NCBI GenBank assembly: GCA_947631725.1 | Contig: CANRML010000089.1 | Span: forward strand, 1-5,177 | Direction: 5' to 3' | Origin: an uncultured Clostridia bacterium | GTDB lineage: Bacteria; Bacillota; Clostridia; TANB77; CAG-508 | Length of the DNA stretch: 5,177 nt | In this document: one piece after another, positions 1 through 5,177 of the stretch | How the letters are laid out: the number at the start of each line of letters is the position of its first letter | Position numbering within the stretch: the first letter of the stretch is position 1 | Notes under the pieces: model-generated | The model's database searches: none | The model's input: only the letters and a program-made list of their open reading frames with translations | Told to the model about the DNA's origin: nothing | Translations under genes and position numbers: made by a program

Positions 1-122
1 TTATGTACAATTTCTCCTAAACAATATATTTGCTTTTGTTCTTTTGCTAAATTACTACAATTATCAACTGCCCTTTTTACTCCCATACAAAATCCAGCTG
101 TTTTTCCTATTTCTATTTCCAT
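1..122 (-). CDS. ispH: 4-hydroxy-3-methylbut-2-enyl diphosphate reductase (IspH/LytB), N-terminal part only
   Basis: The first 40 codons of IspH are present and the gene runs off the left edge. IspH carries out the last step of the MEP pathway: it reductively removes the hydroxyl of HMBPP to give IPP and DMAPP, using a [4Fe-4S] cluster in the cytoplasm. The translated start reads MEIEIGKTAGFCMGVKRAVD, and the GFC-x-GV-x-RAV signature places Cys12 at the position of the first conserved cluster ligand. The visible segment ends in GEIVH, the GE(I/L)VHN motif whose histidine contacts the substrate diphosphate in known structures. I chose the ATG at 122 because the GAGG ribosome binding site at 132-135 lies 9 nt upstream of it. 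The in-frame ATG at 131 would have no spacing from that site. The gene starts 11 nt after the ispG stop, so the two are surely cotranscribed. Cys22 is an additional cysteine with no family role that I know of. It cannot be seen whether the C-terminus carries the S1-domain extension found in some clostridial IspH proteins. Confidence 0.93.
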   Translation of the reverse strand, partial: MEIEIGKTAGFCMGVKRAVDNCSNLAKEQKQIYCLGEIVH

Positions 123-131
123 TATTTTCAT

Positions 132-135
132 CCTC
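132..135 (-). promoter_or_regulatory. Ribosome binding site of ispH
   Basis: GAGG on the minus strand lies 9 nt before the ATG at 122 and overlaps the TGA stop of ispG (134-136). It decides between two in-frame ATG codons nine bases apart, favouring the one at 122. The overlap with the upstream stop suggests that translation of ispH is coupled to that of ispG. Confidence 0.7.
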
Positions 136-1195
136 ATTTCTTATTAATCATAGCATAAATTTCATTTTTTAGGCATCCTACAATTTCTTCTTGTTTTACT
201 TTTTTTATTATTTCACCTTTTTTAAATAATAGTCCTTCTTGTATACCACCTGCTATTCCAATATCTGCTTCTCTTGCTTCTCCAGGTCCATTTACTGCAC
301 ATCCCATAACTGCAACTGTAATATCTGCTTCAATTGTTTGTAAAAATTCTTCAACTTCTTTAGCTATAGGTATCAAATCAATTTGTGTTCTTCCACAGGT
401 TGGGCAAGCAATTAGTGTTGGTGATTTTTTATATAAATTGCAATCTTTTAGAATTTCTTTTGCTACTTTTATTTCTTTTACTGGATCATCTGATAATGAA
501 ACACGAATAGTATCCCCTATTCCTTGTCTTAGCATATATCCTAGCCCAATACTTGATTTTACTGTTCCACTAAATTCTGTACCAGCTTCTGTAATTCCTA
601 AATGTAGTGGGCAAGAAAATTCCTTTGAAGCCTCTAAATAGCTTTCAATACATAAGTCTAGATTTGATGCTTTTAAAGATACTGCATAGTCTTTAAAATC
701 TAGGTTCTCTAAAATATCAATATGTCTTTTTGCACTTGCTACCATTGCTTTTGCAGTAGGTTTGCCATACTTTTCTAATAACTCTTTTTCTAGTGAACCT
801 GCATTTACACCTATACGAATAGGGATATGTCTATTTTTGCATGCCTCTACTACTGCCTTTACTCTATCTTGGGAACCTATGTTACCTGGATTTATACGAA
901 CTTTATCTACACCAGAAGCTATTGCTTCTAATGCTATTCGATAGTCAAAATGAATATCTGCAACAATTGGAATATGAATTTGTTTTTTTATTTCTTTTAT
1001 TGCTTTTGCATCTTCTATATCTAAACATGCAACTCTAATAATTTCACATCCAACTTTTTCAAGTTCTAGAATTTGTTTAACAGTTGATTTCACATCTTTT
1101 GTTTTTGTATTACACATTGATTGTATTACTACTTTGTTTTGTCCACCTATTTGTACATTTCCTACCATAATTTTTCTTGTTTCAGTTCTATTCAT
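134..1195 (-). CDS. ispG: 4-hydroxy-3-methylbut-2-en-1-yl diphosphate synthase (IspG/GcpE)
   Basis: IspG performs the penultimate MEP-pathway step: two-electron reductive ring opening of methylerythritol cyclodiphosphate to HMBPP, with electrons from flavodoxin or ferredoxin. The 353-residue protein is the short bacterial two-domain form, without the extra middle domain of plant enzymes. Residues about 1-240 form the TIM-barrel part, with VGNVQIGG near the start, IPIVADIHFDYR (75-86), KVRINPGNIG (98-107) and ITEAGT (201-206). The C-terminal iron-sulfur domain holds CPTCGRT (Cys264, Cys267) and GCAVNGPGEA (Cys299, Glu306). These are the three cysteines and the glutamate that bind the [4Fe-4S] cluster, and all are intact. 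The ATG at 1195 has GGAGG seven nt upstream. The gene follows the winged-helix gene by 45 nt that contain a hairpin, and precedes ispH by 11 nt. Adjacency of the last two pathway enzymes, both cluster proteins, suggests coordinated supply. I see nothing unusual in the protein. Confidence 0.97.
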   Translation of the reverse strand: MNRTETRKIMVGNVQIGGQNKVVIQSMCNTKTKDVKSTVKQILELEKVGCEIIRVACLDIEDAKAIKEIKKQIHIPIVADIHFDYRIALEAIASGVDKVRINPGNIGSQDRVKAVVEACKNRHIPIRIGVNAGSLEKELLEKYGKPTAKAMVASAKRHIDILENLDFKDYAVSLKASNLDLCIESYLEASKEFSCPLHLGITEAGTEFSGTVKSSIGLGYMLRQGIGDTIRVSLSDDPVKEIKVAKEILKDCNLYKKSPTLIACPTCGRTQIDLIPIAKEVEEFLQTIEADITVAVMGCAVNGPGEAREADIGIAGGIQEGLLFKKGEIIKKVKQEEIVGCLKNEIYAMINKK

Positions 1196-1202
1196 TTTAA
1201 TT

Positions 1203-1207
1203 CCTCC
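1203..1207 (-). promoter_or_regulatory. Ribosome binding site of ispG
   Basis: GGAGG on the minus strand lies 7 nt before the ATG at 1195, a near-ideal site. Its GGAG could pair with CUCC in the 3' arm of the hairpin just upstream (1221-1224), which would compete with hairpin formation. That pairing is an inference from complementarity only. Confidence 0.8.
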
Positions 1208-1215
1208 ACATAGGG

Positions 1216-1240
1216 AAAAAGGAGATTTTTTATCTCCCTC
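1216..1240 (-). terminator. Probable intrinsic terminator or attenuator between the winged-helix gene and ispG
   Basis: On the minus strand GGAGAT and ATCTCC (1232-1237 and 1221-1226) form a six-pair stem around a five-A loop, followed by five T residues (1216-1220). Allowing G-U pairs, the stem extends to nine pairs and takes in part of the T run. It begins directly after the TAA stop at 1241-1243. Only about 10 nt separate the T run from the ispG ribosome binding site, leaving no room for a promoter after it. The stem is short and the T run modest, so partial termination is more likely than a full stop of transcription. Confidence 0.6.
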
Positions 1241-2176
1241 TTACATCCCCAATAATTTAACTTCAATATTTTCCATTTTATATTTTCCATCAACCAATTT
1301 GAATTCAACTAATGTATTTTCTAATGTTTCTTCGTTTTGTCTTAAATCAGTTGTGAAATATAGCTTGATTTGTGGTATTTCTACATTTCCTTTAACAATT
1401 TCTTTAAATGTTTCAGCCATATGTTTTTCGTCTTCACATACAAAAATCAATTGTGGAAGAGAGCTAAATCCTGAATCTCCAGCCACAAAATTTCCATAGA
1501 AATCTTGATATAGGCGCATTTTATCTACTAATTTTTTCTCCCACTCTGGTTCTCTTCTTATTACTTCAAATAAAAATTGAATAGATTTATTGTTTTTTGT
1601 TAATTTTACACATCCACCTGTTGCTTTAAATACTTTGCCTGCAACTTTTGCATTTATTGCTGGTTTTACAATAAATTCGTCAAAAGCTTTTACTTTTCTT
1701 AAATATGCAATGATTGTTTGGTTTCCCGCTAATCTCTTTTTTATCATAGGAACTGGTTTTGTATTATCTGATGGTTGCCATTTGCATTCAATTTCTTTAG
1801 AAGTTAATAAATATTTGCCCATTTTTTCTAAGCAATATATTCTATAAATTCCTTTTCCTTCATCAGAAGTAAAATAATATCTTGTTAAAATTTTTGATTT
1901 TACTAATGCTTCTAATTTATTATTTAGTTTATCTTGTGATTTAGGATCAATTCCTTTTATTTCTAGCATTTGATATAGCTGTCTTGATGTTATAAATTCA
2001 AATTGATTTACTAACTCTAAAATTGCAAAATGAATATCTGTAATATGTCCTATATTTATTTTATGAACGATTTGGTTCATAGATACATATCCATCTTTTC
2101 CATCAAATGTTTTTATTTCACCTTCTCTAATTGCAAAAGGTGATATTTGCGCTTTAATTTGGTTATCTTCAACCAT
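1241..2176 (-). CDS. Winged-helix protein of unknown function, replication-relaxation-like layout
   Basis: I do not recognise a specific gene. The 311-residue protein has no signal peptide or membrane segment and should be cytoplasmic. Residues about 48-125 look like a winged helix-turn-helix: a helix (AILELVNQFEF), then ITSRQLYQML, then KLNNKLEALVKSKILTRYYF and a hairpin wing leading to YCLEKMGKYLL. This order of recognition helix, 'L.R' strand and 'Y.L...G..LL' helix is typical of the replication-relaxation family and similar DNA-binding proteins. Residues about 150-290 form a mixed alpha/beta domain containing FLFEVIRREPEW, a KM-RLYQDFY helix and PQLIFVCED. These recall the E...K...Y and hydrophobic-strand pattern of that family's nuclease-like C-terminal domain, but a catalytic set is not clear. 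The family link is inference from pattern, not a search result. The ATG at 2176 has AGGAGG 7 nt upstream, overlapping the stop of the S1 gene, so the two are coupled. A hairpin follows the stop codon. It could equally be a transcription regulator. Confidence 0.8.
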   Translation of the reverse strand: MVEDNQIKAQISPFAIREGEIKTFDGKDGYVSMNQIVHKINIGHITDIHFAILELVNQFEFITSRQLYQMLEIKGIDPKSQDKLNNKLEALVKSKILTRYYFTSDEGKGIYRIYCLEKMGKYLLTSKEIECKWQPSDNTKPVPMIKKRLAGNQTIIAYLRKVKAFDEFIVKPAINAKVAGKVFKATGGCVKLTKNNKSIQFLFEVIRREPEWEKKLVDKMRLYQDFYGNFVAGDSGFSSLPQLIFVCEDEKHMAETFKEIVKGNVEIPQIKLYFTTDLRQNEETLENTLVEFKLVDGKYKMENIEVKLLGM

Positions 2177-2183
2177 ATTAATT

Positions 2184-2190
2184 CCTCCTA
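2184..2190 (-). promoter_or_regulatory. Ribosome binding site of the winged-helix gene, overlapping the upstream stop
   Basis: TAGGAGG on the minus strand contains both the TAG stop of the S1-domain gene (2188-2190) and the ribosome binding site of the next gene, 7 nt before its ATG. The shared bases point to translational coupling of the pair. Confidence 0.8.
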
Positions 2191-2991
2191 TACAATAAAC
2201 AATTTTATTTTTCTTTTATCATAATCTATTTTTTTGATGCAAACATTTACTTCTTGTCCATATTCAAGTCCTGTTTTAAATTCTGACATACCTACTAAAT
2301 TTGGTGATAGTTCAATAAAAATTCCATTTTTATTTTTTTCTGTTTCTCTTACAATTCCTTTAACTTTTTGTCCTATTTGGAATTTTTTTGCATTTTCCTC
2401 CCAAGTTCCATAGTTTTCTTTATATGATAAAGAAATTTTTCCATCTGTTCTGTCTATAGATTTTATCACAATTTGTACTTTTTGTCCAATTTTTAGCCTT
2501 TCATAAGGTGTTTTGATTCTTGCTACTGATAAGTCTTCAATATGAGCTAAACCTACAACACCTCCGCCAATTTCAATAAAAGCTCCATATGGCGTAATAT
2601 TTTTCACAATTCCACTTACTTTGTCTCCTACACTTAAGTCATTTTTTATAGCTTCCATTGCTTCTTCTTGAACACGTTTTCTAGATAAAATTGGTATGTT
2701 TTCCTCATTTAATCCATTTATTTTAAATTGAATATATTTATGAACTTTACCTGTACATAAGTTTTCTTTTGGTAAGCCATTTTGCTCAATATGTATCCCT
2801 TCTACTTCTTTTCTTGGCATAATTCCCATTATATTGTTTCCAAGTTGTACATGTAAGTTGAAATTGGAATCACACTCTTCTACAATTCCTTGTAAAGTAT
2901 CATTGTGATTTATGTATTGCTCCATATTTTCAGTTTGTATATTAGATATGTCTTTATTCCACCCTTCTGGCAAAAATTGAAATGTATTCAT
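2188..2991 (-). CDS. S1 RNA-binding domain protein (ribosomal protein S1-like, three S1 domains)
   Basis: The 267-residue protein is built of three OB-fold S1 domains that bind single-stranded RNA. Domain 1 (about 28-105) is divergent. Domain 2 (about 120-190) is canonical, with GDKVSGIVKNITPYGAFIEI, then GLAHIEDLS and DRTDGKISLSYK. Domain 3 (about 205-267) is degenerate and ends exactly at its last strand, KIKLFIV. Short S1 proteins of this kind in Clostridia are often named ribosomal protein S1. They may assist mRNA binding or translation rather than being structural S1, which has up to six domains in E. coli. The ATG at 2991 is chosen because AAGGAGAA lies upstream with 8 nt spacing. A longer frame to 3087 would overlap the upstream gene and run through the promoter, and the in-frame ATG at 3030 lies within the -10 region. 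It is the first gene of its transcript and its TAG stop is shared with the ribosome binding site of the winged-helix gene. The specific role is uncertain. Confidence 0.92.
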   Translation of the reverse strand: MNTFQFLPEGWNKDISNIQTENMEQYINHNDTLQGIVEECDSNFNLHVQLGNNIMGIMPRKEVEGIHIEQNGLPKENLCTGKVHKYIQFKINGLNEENIPILSRKRVQEEAMEAIKNDLSVGDKVSGIVKNITPYGAFIEIGGGVVGLAHIEDLSVARIKTPYERLKIGQKVQIVIKSIDRTDGKISLSYKENYGTWEENAKKFQIGQKVKGIVRETEKNKNGIFIELSPNLVGMSEFKTGLEYGQEVNVCIKKIDYDKRKIKLFIV

Positions 2992-2997
2992 TTGTAG

Positions 2998-3005
2998 TTC
3001 TCCTT
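2998..3005 (-). promoter_or_regulatory. Ribosome binding site of the S1-domain gene
   Basis: AAGGAGAA on the minus strand places GGAG 8 nt before the ATG at 2991. Neither of the upstream in-frame ATG codons (3030 and 3087) has such a site, so this fixes the start. Confidence 0.8.
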
Positions 3006-3028
3006 TTTTCTTCTGTTTGTTTTTTTTC

Positions 3029-3057
3029 ATTATATACTTTTGTTTTTTAAATTGCAA
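3029..3057 (-). promoter_or_regulatory. Sigma-A-type promoter of the S1 / winged-helix unit
   Basis: On the minus strand a -35 box TTGCAA (3052-3057, four of six matches to consensus) and a perfect -10 box TATAAT (3029-3034) are separated by exactly 17 nt of A-rich sequence. The start of transcription is expected near 3021-3023, giving a leader of about 30 nt that includes the ribosome binding site. It lies wholly in the 74-bp gap after the stop of the RluB-type gene, where no terminator is evident, so transcription from upstream probably also continues through it. Confidence 0.8.
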
Positions 3058-3065
3058 GTATACCT

Positions 3066-3758
3066 TTAAGGATAGATATATTTCCATTTTCCTAATGGTA
3101 TATCTTTTACACTAAATTTTCCTATTTTACTTCTATGTAATGCTAATACTTTTCTATTTATAGCTTCACACATTTTTCTAATTTGTCTATTTTTTCCTTC
3201 ATGAATTATAATTTCTAGTCTAGAAATGTTTTTTTCTTCATCTGTCTTTAATATTTTAACTTTTGCTGGTCTTGTAATATATTGACCTATATCTACTCCG
3301 CTTCTTAATTGTTCAACTTCTTCGTCTGTTATAATTCCTTTTATTGTAACAGAATATGTTTTTTCTATCTCATGTTTTGGATGTGTCCATTTATATACAA
3401 AGTCTCCATCATTTGTTAGAATAAGGGCTCCTGATGTATACATATCTAGTCTTCCCACTGGTACAACTCTTTCTTTTACTTTTACTAAGTCCATTACTGT
3501 ATCTCTATTATATTGGTCCTTTACAGTTGTTACATATCCAATTGGTTTATTTAACAAAATATATACTTTTTTGTCTTTACTTTCCACATTTTTTCCCTGA
3601 TATGTTACTATGTCTTTTCCTAATACTACTTTTGTTCCTAATTCCTTAACTGTTTTTCCATTTACTTTAACTTTACCATCCAAAATATATTGTTCACAAG
3701 TTCGGCGTGATCCAATTCCATTATTTGCTAAATATTTCTGTAATCTTAATTCCTCCAT
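3066..3758 (-). CDS. RluB/RsuA-family ribosomal RNA pseudouridine synthase
   Basis: This 230-residue enzyme converts a specific uridine of ribosomal RNA to pseudouridine. The N-terminal S4 RNA-binding domain (about 1-60) begins LRLQKYLANNGIGSRR, the usual family opening. The catalytic domain holds VYILLNKPIGY (65-75), PVGRLDMYTSGALILTNDG (100-118) with the catalytic Asp105, and IHEGKNRQIRKM (185-196), the typical RsuA/RluB-type C-terminal motif. The length fits RluB, which modifies the peptidyl-transferase region of 23S rRNA. RsuA (16S) or RluE/RluF-type specificity cannot be excluded from sequence alone, so I give no symbol. The residues after the catalytic Asp read MYTSG, where D or N is common at the second position. 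The ATG at 3758 overlaps the end of the RluD-type gene by 13 nt in another frame. Its ribosome binding site AAGGAG is 11 nt upstream, rather far, so re-initiation after the upstream gene is likely. No alternative start lies in frame close by. Confidence 0.93.
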   Translation of the reverse strand: MEELRLQKYLANNGIGSRRTCEQYILDGKVKVNGKTVKELGTKVVLGKDIVTYQGKNVESKDKKVYILLNKPIGYVTTVKDQYNRDTVMDLVKVKERVVPVGRLDMYTSGALILTNDGDFVYKWTHPKHEIEKTYSVTIKGIITDEEVEQLRSGVDIGQYITRPAKVKILKTDEEKNISRLEIIIHEGKNRQIRKMCEAINRKVLALHRSKIGKFSVKDIPLGKWKYIYP

Positions 3759-4666
3759 TGGTAACCCAACTCCTTTGTAATAATTTGGTTTAAATATTCT
3801 GGTAATGGTGCTTCTATATACATATGTTTTCCTGTTATAGGGTGATTAAATTCTAAAGATTTGGCATGTAAGCATTGTCCTTCTATTCCCCATCTATTTT
3901 TTCCATTTGAATATACGTCATCTCCTACTATGGGATATCCAATATTAGATAAATGAACTCTAATTTGATGTGTTCTTCCTGTTTCAATCTTAATTTCTAA
4001 TAAAGTAACACCTTCATTTGGAAATCTTTCTAGCACTTTAAAGTGTGTAATTGCTTCTTTTCCATTTCTTGCTACTGCCATCTTTTTCCTATCTGATGTA
4101 CTTCTAGCTATTGGCATATTGATAGTTGCTTCATTTTCTTTTACAATTCCTCTTACTAATGCTATATATGTTTTCTTTATTTCATGATTTTTTAACATGT
4201 TGCTTAAAGCAATATGTGTATTATCATTTTTTGCTATTATAACGGCACCAGATGTGTTTTTGTCTAATCTATGCACAATCCCTGGTCTAATTTCTCCACC
4301 TATTCCTGATAAGCTATCTTTACAAATTGCCATTACTGCATTTACTAATGTTCCATCTGGATTTCCGTTTGCTGGATGTACTACCATCCCTTTAGGTTTG
4401 TTTACTATGAGCATATCTTTGTCTTCATATATAACTGAAATTGGAATATTTTGTGCTTTTAATGGTATTTCTTTTACTTCTTCTTTTTCAATCTCAATTC
4501 TATCTTGTTCTTGCACTTTATATGAAGGCTTTACCTTTTTTCCATTTACTAATATATTTCCTTTTTCTAATAAGCGCTGTACAGCTACTCTTGAAATATC
4601 TTCTTTTTGTGCTAAATAACTATCTATTCTAGAATTTGCAAACTCCTCTACAATGATTTGTTTCAC
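3746..4666 (-). CDS. RluA/RluD-family 23S rRNA pseudouridine synthase
   Basis: The 306-residue protein has the RluD layout. An S4 RNA-binding domain (about 12-60, with RIDSYLA and VQRLLEKGNILVNGK) is followed by the pseudouridine synthase domain. Motifs seen are DMLIVNKPKGMVVHP (84-98), PGIVHRLDKNTSG (128-140) with catalytic Asp135, KKTYIALVRG (164-173), RSTSDRKKMAV (188-198) and GRTHQIRVHL (230-239). The S4 domain plus RLDKNTSG and the DRKKMAV segment fit RluD, which makes pseudouridines in helix 69 of 23S rRNA, though close paralogues (RluA, RluC types) share most motifs and the target site is inferred. Translation starts at a GTG: the junction TAGTG joins the stop of the upstream gene and this start with one shared base, and GGAG lies 8 nt upstream. 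The end overlaps the next synthase gene by 13 nt. In many Firmicutes rluD follows lspA; here it follows a different membrane protein gene. Confidence 0.94.
   Translation of the reverse strand: MKQIIVEEFANSRIDSYLAQKEDISRVAVQRLLEKGNILVNGKKVKPSYKVQEQDRIEIEKEEVKEIPLKAQNIPISVIYEDKDMLIVNKPKGMVVHPANGNPDGTLVNAVMAICKDSLSGIGGEIRPGIVHRLDKNTSGAVIIAKNDNTHIALSNMLKNHEIKKTYIALVRGIVKENEATINMPIARSTSDRKKMAVARNGKEAITHFKVLERFPNEGVTLLEIKIETGRTHQIRVHLSNIGYPIVGDDVYSNGKNRWGIEGQCLHAKSLEFNHPITGKHMYIEAPLPEYLNQIITKELGYQWRN
3770..3775 (-). promoter_or_regulatory. Ribosome binding site of the RluB-type gene, long spacing
   Basis: AAGGAG on the minus strand lies inside the 3' end of the RluD-type gene, 11 nt before the ATG at 3758. 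That spacing is longer than at the other genes here. A second GGAGG at 3752-3756 falls within the first codons of the gene and cannot serve its start. Confidence 0.6.
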
Positions 4667-5177
4667 TATTTTTTCTCCCCACTTAATCTTTTATATATTA
4701 TGAAATCACTATCTTCATATAGTTGAAGATAATTTTCGTCATTTGAATCTCTTATTAGCATATTTACTTTTGCTGATTTATATGTGATTACATGTGTTAT
4801 TCCATATTTTTCAAATACATTTTCATAATATGTGCCTATTGTTGATACATTTATAAAGTCCATAAATATATCACTTCCTGATGCATTAAATTGTGGATCA
4901 TATAAATCTGCTCTTGAGTCAATAAACACTGGTATTCCTCTAAATAACATGTAACTTCCATAATTATATTCGTTATAGAATTTAGCAGTTCCTAAATCAA
5001 TATTTTCTAATATATAATCACAAGCATCTACTGGATATGAAGATTTATTGACATAGCTATGCTTCATTTTAGGTTTAATTATATTGTAGCTTAAATATAT
5101 TATTGATACTATTATGAAAATCAAAGGAATTGGTTTTACTATATATTTTAAGAATTTACTTGTATCCACTTTATATT
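4666..5177 (-). CDS. C-terminal part of a membrane protein with an extracytoplasmic domain, function unknown
   Basis: Only the 3' end is in the window. The reading frame stays open through the right edge and the GTG at 5169 has no visible ribosome binding site, so I treat it as internal; numbering below counts from it. Residues about 12-31 form a strongly hydrophobic segment (PIPLIFIIVSIIYLSYNII), probably the last transmembrane helix. It is followed by a soluble domain of about 130 residues with a YNEYNYGSYMLF-R-GIPVFIDSRADLY core (65-90) and a later segment KYGITHVITY (121-130). This 'N-E-Y-N-x-G-x-Y ... V-F-I-D-x-R-x-D' followed by 'KYG-I/V-x-x-V-I' pattern is familiar from the C-terminal tails of many polytopic proteins annotated as glycosyltransferase-like or hypothetical. 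I infer a polytopic envelope protein, perhaps handling a lipid-linked sugar, but cannot name its substrate. The TAG stop shares a base with the GTG of the RluD-type gene, so they are probably cotranscribed, although a functional link between them is not obvious. Confidence 0.8.
   Translation of the reverse strand, partial: YKVDTSKFLKYIVKPIPLIFIIVSIIYLSYNIIKPKMKHSYVNKSSYPVDACDYILENIDLGTAKFYNEYNYGSYMLFRGIPVFIDSRADLYDPQFNASGSDIFMDFINVSTIGTYYENVFEKYGITHVITYKSAKVNMLIRDSNDENYLQLYEDSDFIIYKRLSGEKK
4675..4678 (-). promoter_or_regulatory. Ribosome binding site supporting the GTG start of the RluD-type gene
   Basis: GGAG on the minus strand, within the last codons of the membrane protein gene, lies 8 nt before the GTG at 4666. 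It supports this non-ATG start, as no ATG is found before the core domains of the protein. Confidence 0.7.

Noticed and set aside
123..131. Start of IspH at the ATG at 131
   Set aside because: The GAGG site abuts this ATG with no spacing, while the ATG at 122 has 9 nt and places the conserved cysteine at residue 12, as in known IspH proteins.
1241..1320. A promoter for ispG inside the 3' end of the winged-helix gene
   Set aside because: A TATAAA-like element is present, but the best TTGAAT box is about 20 nt away, too far for a good sigma-A site, and other pairings are weaker.
3057..3067. Imperfect inverted repeat AAGTATACCTT next to the -35 box as an operator
   Set aside because: It is very short, imperfect and overlaps the expected AT-rich promoter sequence; chance is a sufficient explanation.
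2992..3087. N-terminal extension of the S1-domain protein to 3087
   Set aside because: It overlaps the end of the upstream gene, crosses the promoter and has no ribosome binding site; the ATG at 2991 has a good one.
438..4632. Plus-strand open frames, for example 1134-1499, 1590-1847, 3434-3649, 4197-4619
   Set aside because: They lie opposite well-supported minus-strand genes, have compositions typical of antisense reading of AT-rich genes (runs of Leu, Phe, Ser), lack ribosome binding sites that I can see and show no family motifs.
5167..5169. GTG at 5169 as the true start of the membrane protein
   Set aside because: The frame is open to the window edge, the bases just upstream are A/T only without a binding site, and the domain type is normally the tail of a longer protein.

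Overview
This window reads as a housekeeping segment from a low-GC, AT-rich Firmicute, most likely a member of the Clostridia. The grounds are strongly AT-biased codons, GGAGG-type ribosome binding sites before almost every gene, a sigma-A-like promoter with a perfect -10, and a short two-domain IspG. The exact genus cannot be read from the sequence. All genes lie on the minus strand, so transcription runs from high to low coordinates. There is no sign of an insertion sequence, CRISPR array, tRNA or rRNA. Every plus-strand open frame looks like a shadow of a minus-strand gene.

In transcription order, the right-hand block (5177-3066) holds three tightly linked genes. They are the 3' end of a membrane protein with an extracytoplasmic C-terminal domain, an RluD-type pseudouridine synthase starting with GTG (1-nt overlap), and an RluB/RsuA-type pseudouridine synthase (13-nt overlap). 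The overlaps point to one translationally coupled transcript. The two synthases would modify ribosomal RNA.

A 74-bp gap (2992-3065) carries a clear promoter (TTGCAA, 17 nt, TATAAT) that starts the next unit. This unit holds a 267-residue protein with three S1 RNA-binding domains. It is followed after 11 nt by a 311-residue winged-helix protein of unassigned function, whose layout recalls the replication-relaxation family. A hairpin with a U-tract sits right behind the stop codon of that gene.

The left-hand block (1-1195) holds ispG and, 11 nt after it, the first 40 codons of ispH. These encode the last two iron-sulfur enzymes of the MEP isoprenoid pathway. No convincing promoter lies in the 45 nt between the winged-helix gene and ispG. 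ispG and ispH are therefore probably transcribed by read-through of the hairpin or from a promoter inside the upstream gene.

No clearly new multi-gene system is visible. The points most worth a second look are the unassigned winged-helix gene set in a housekeeping operon, and the terminator-like hairpin just ahead of the ispG ribosome binding site.
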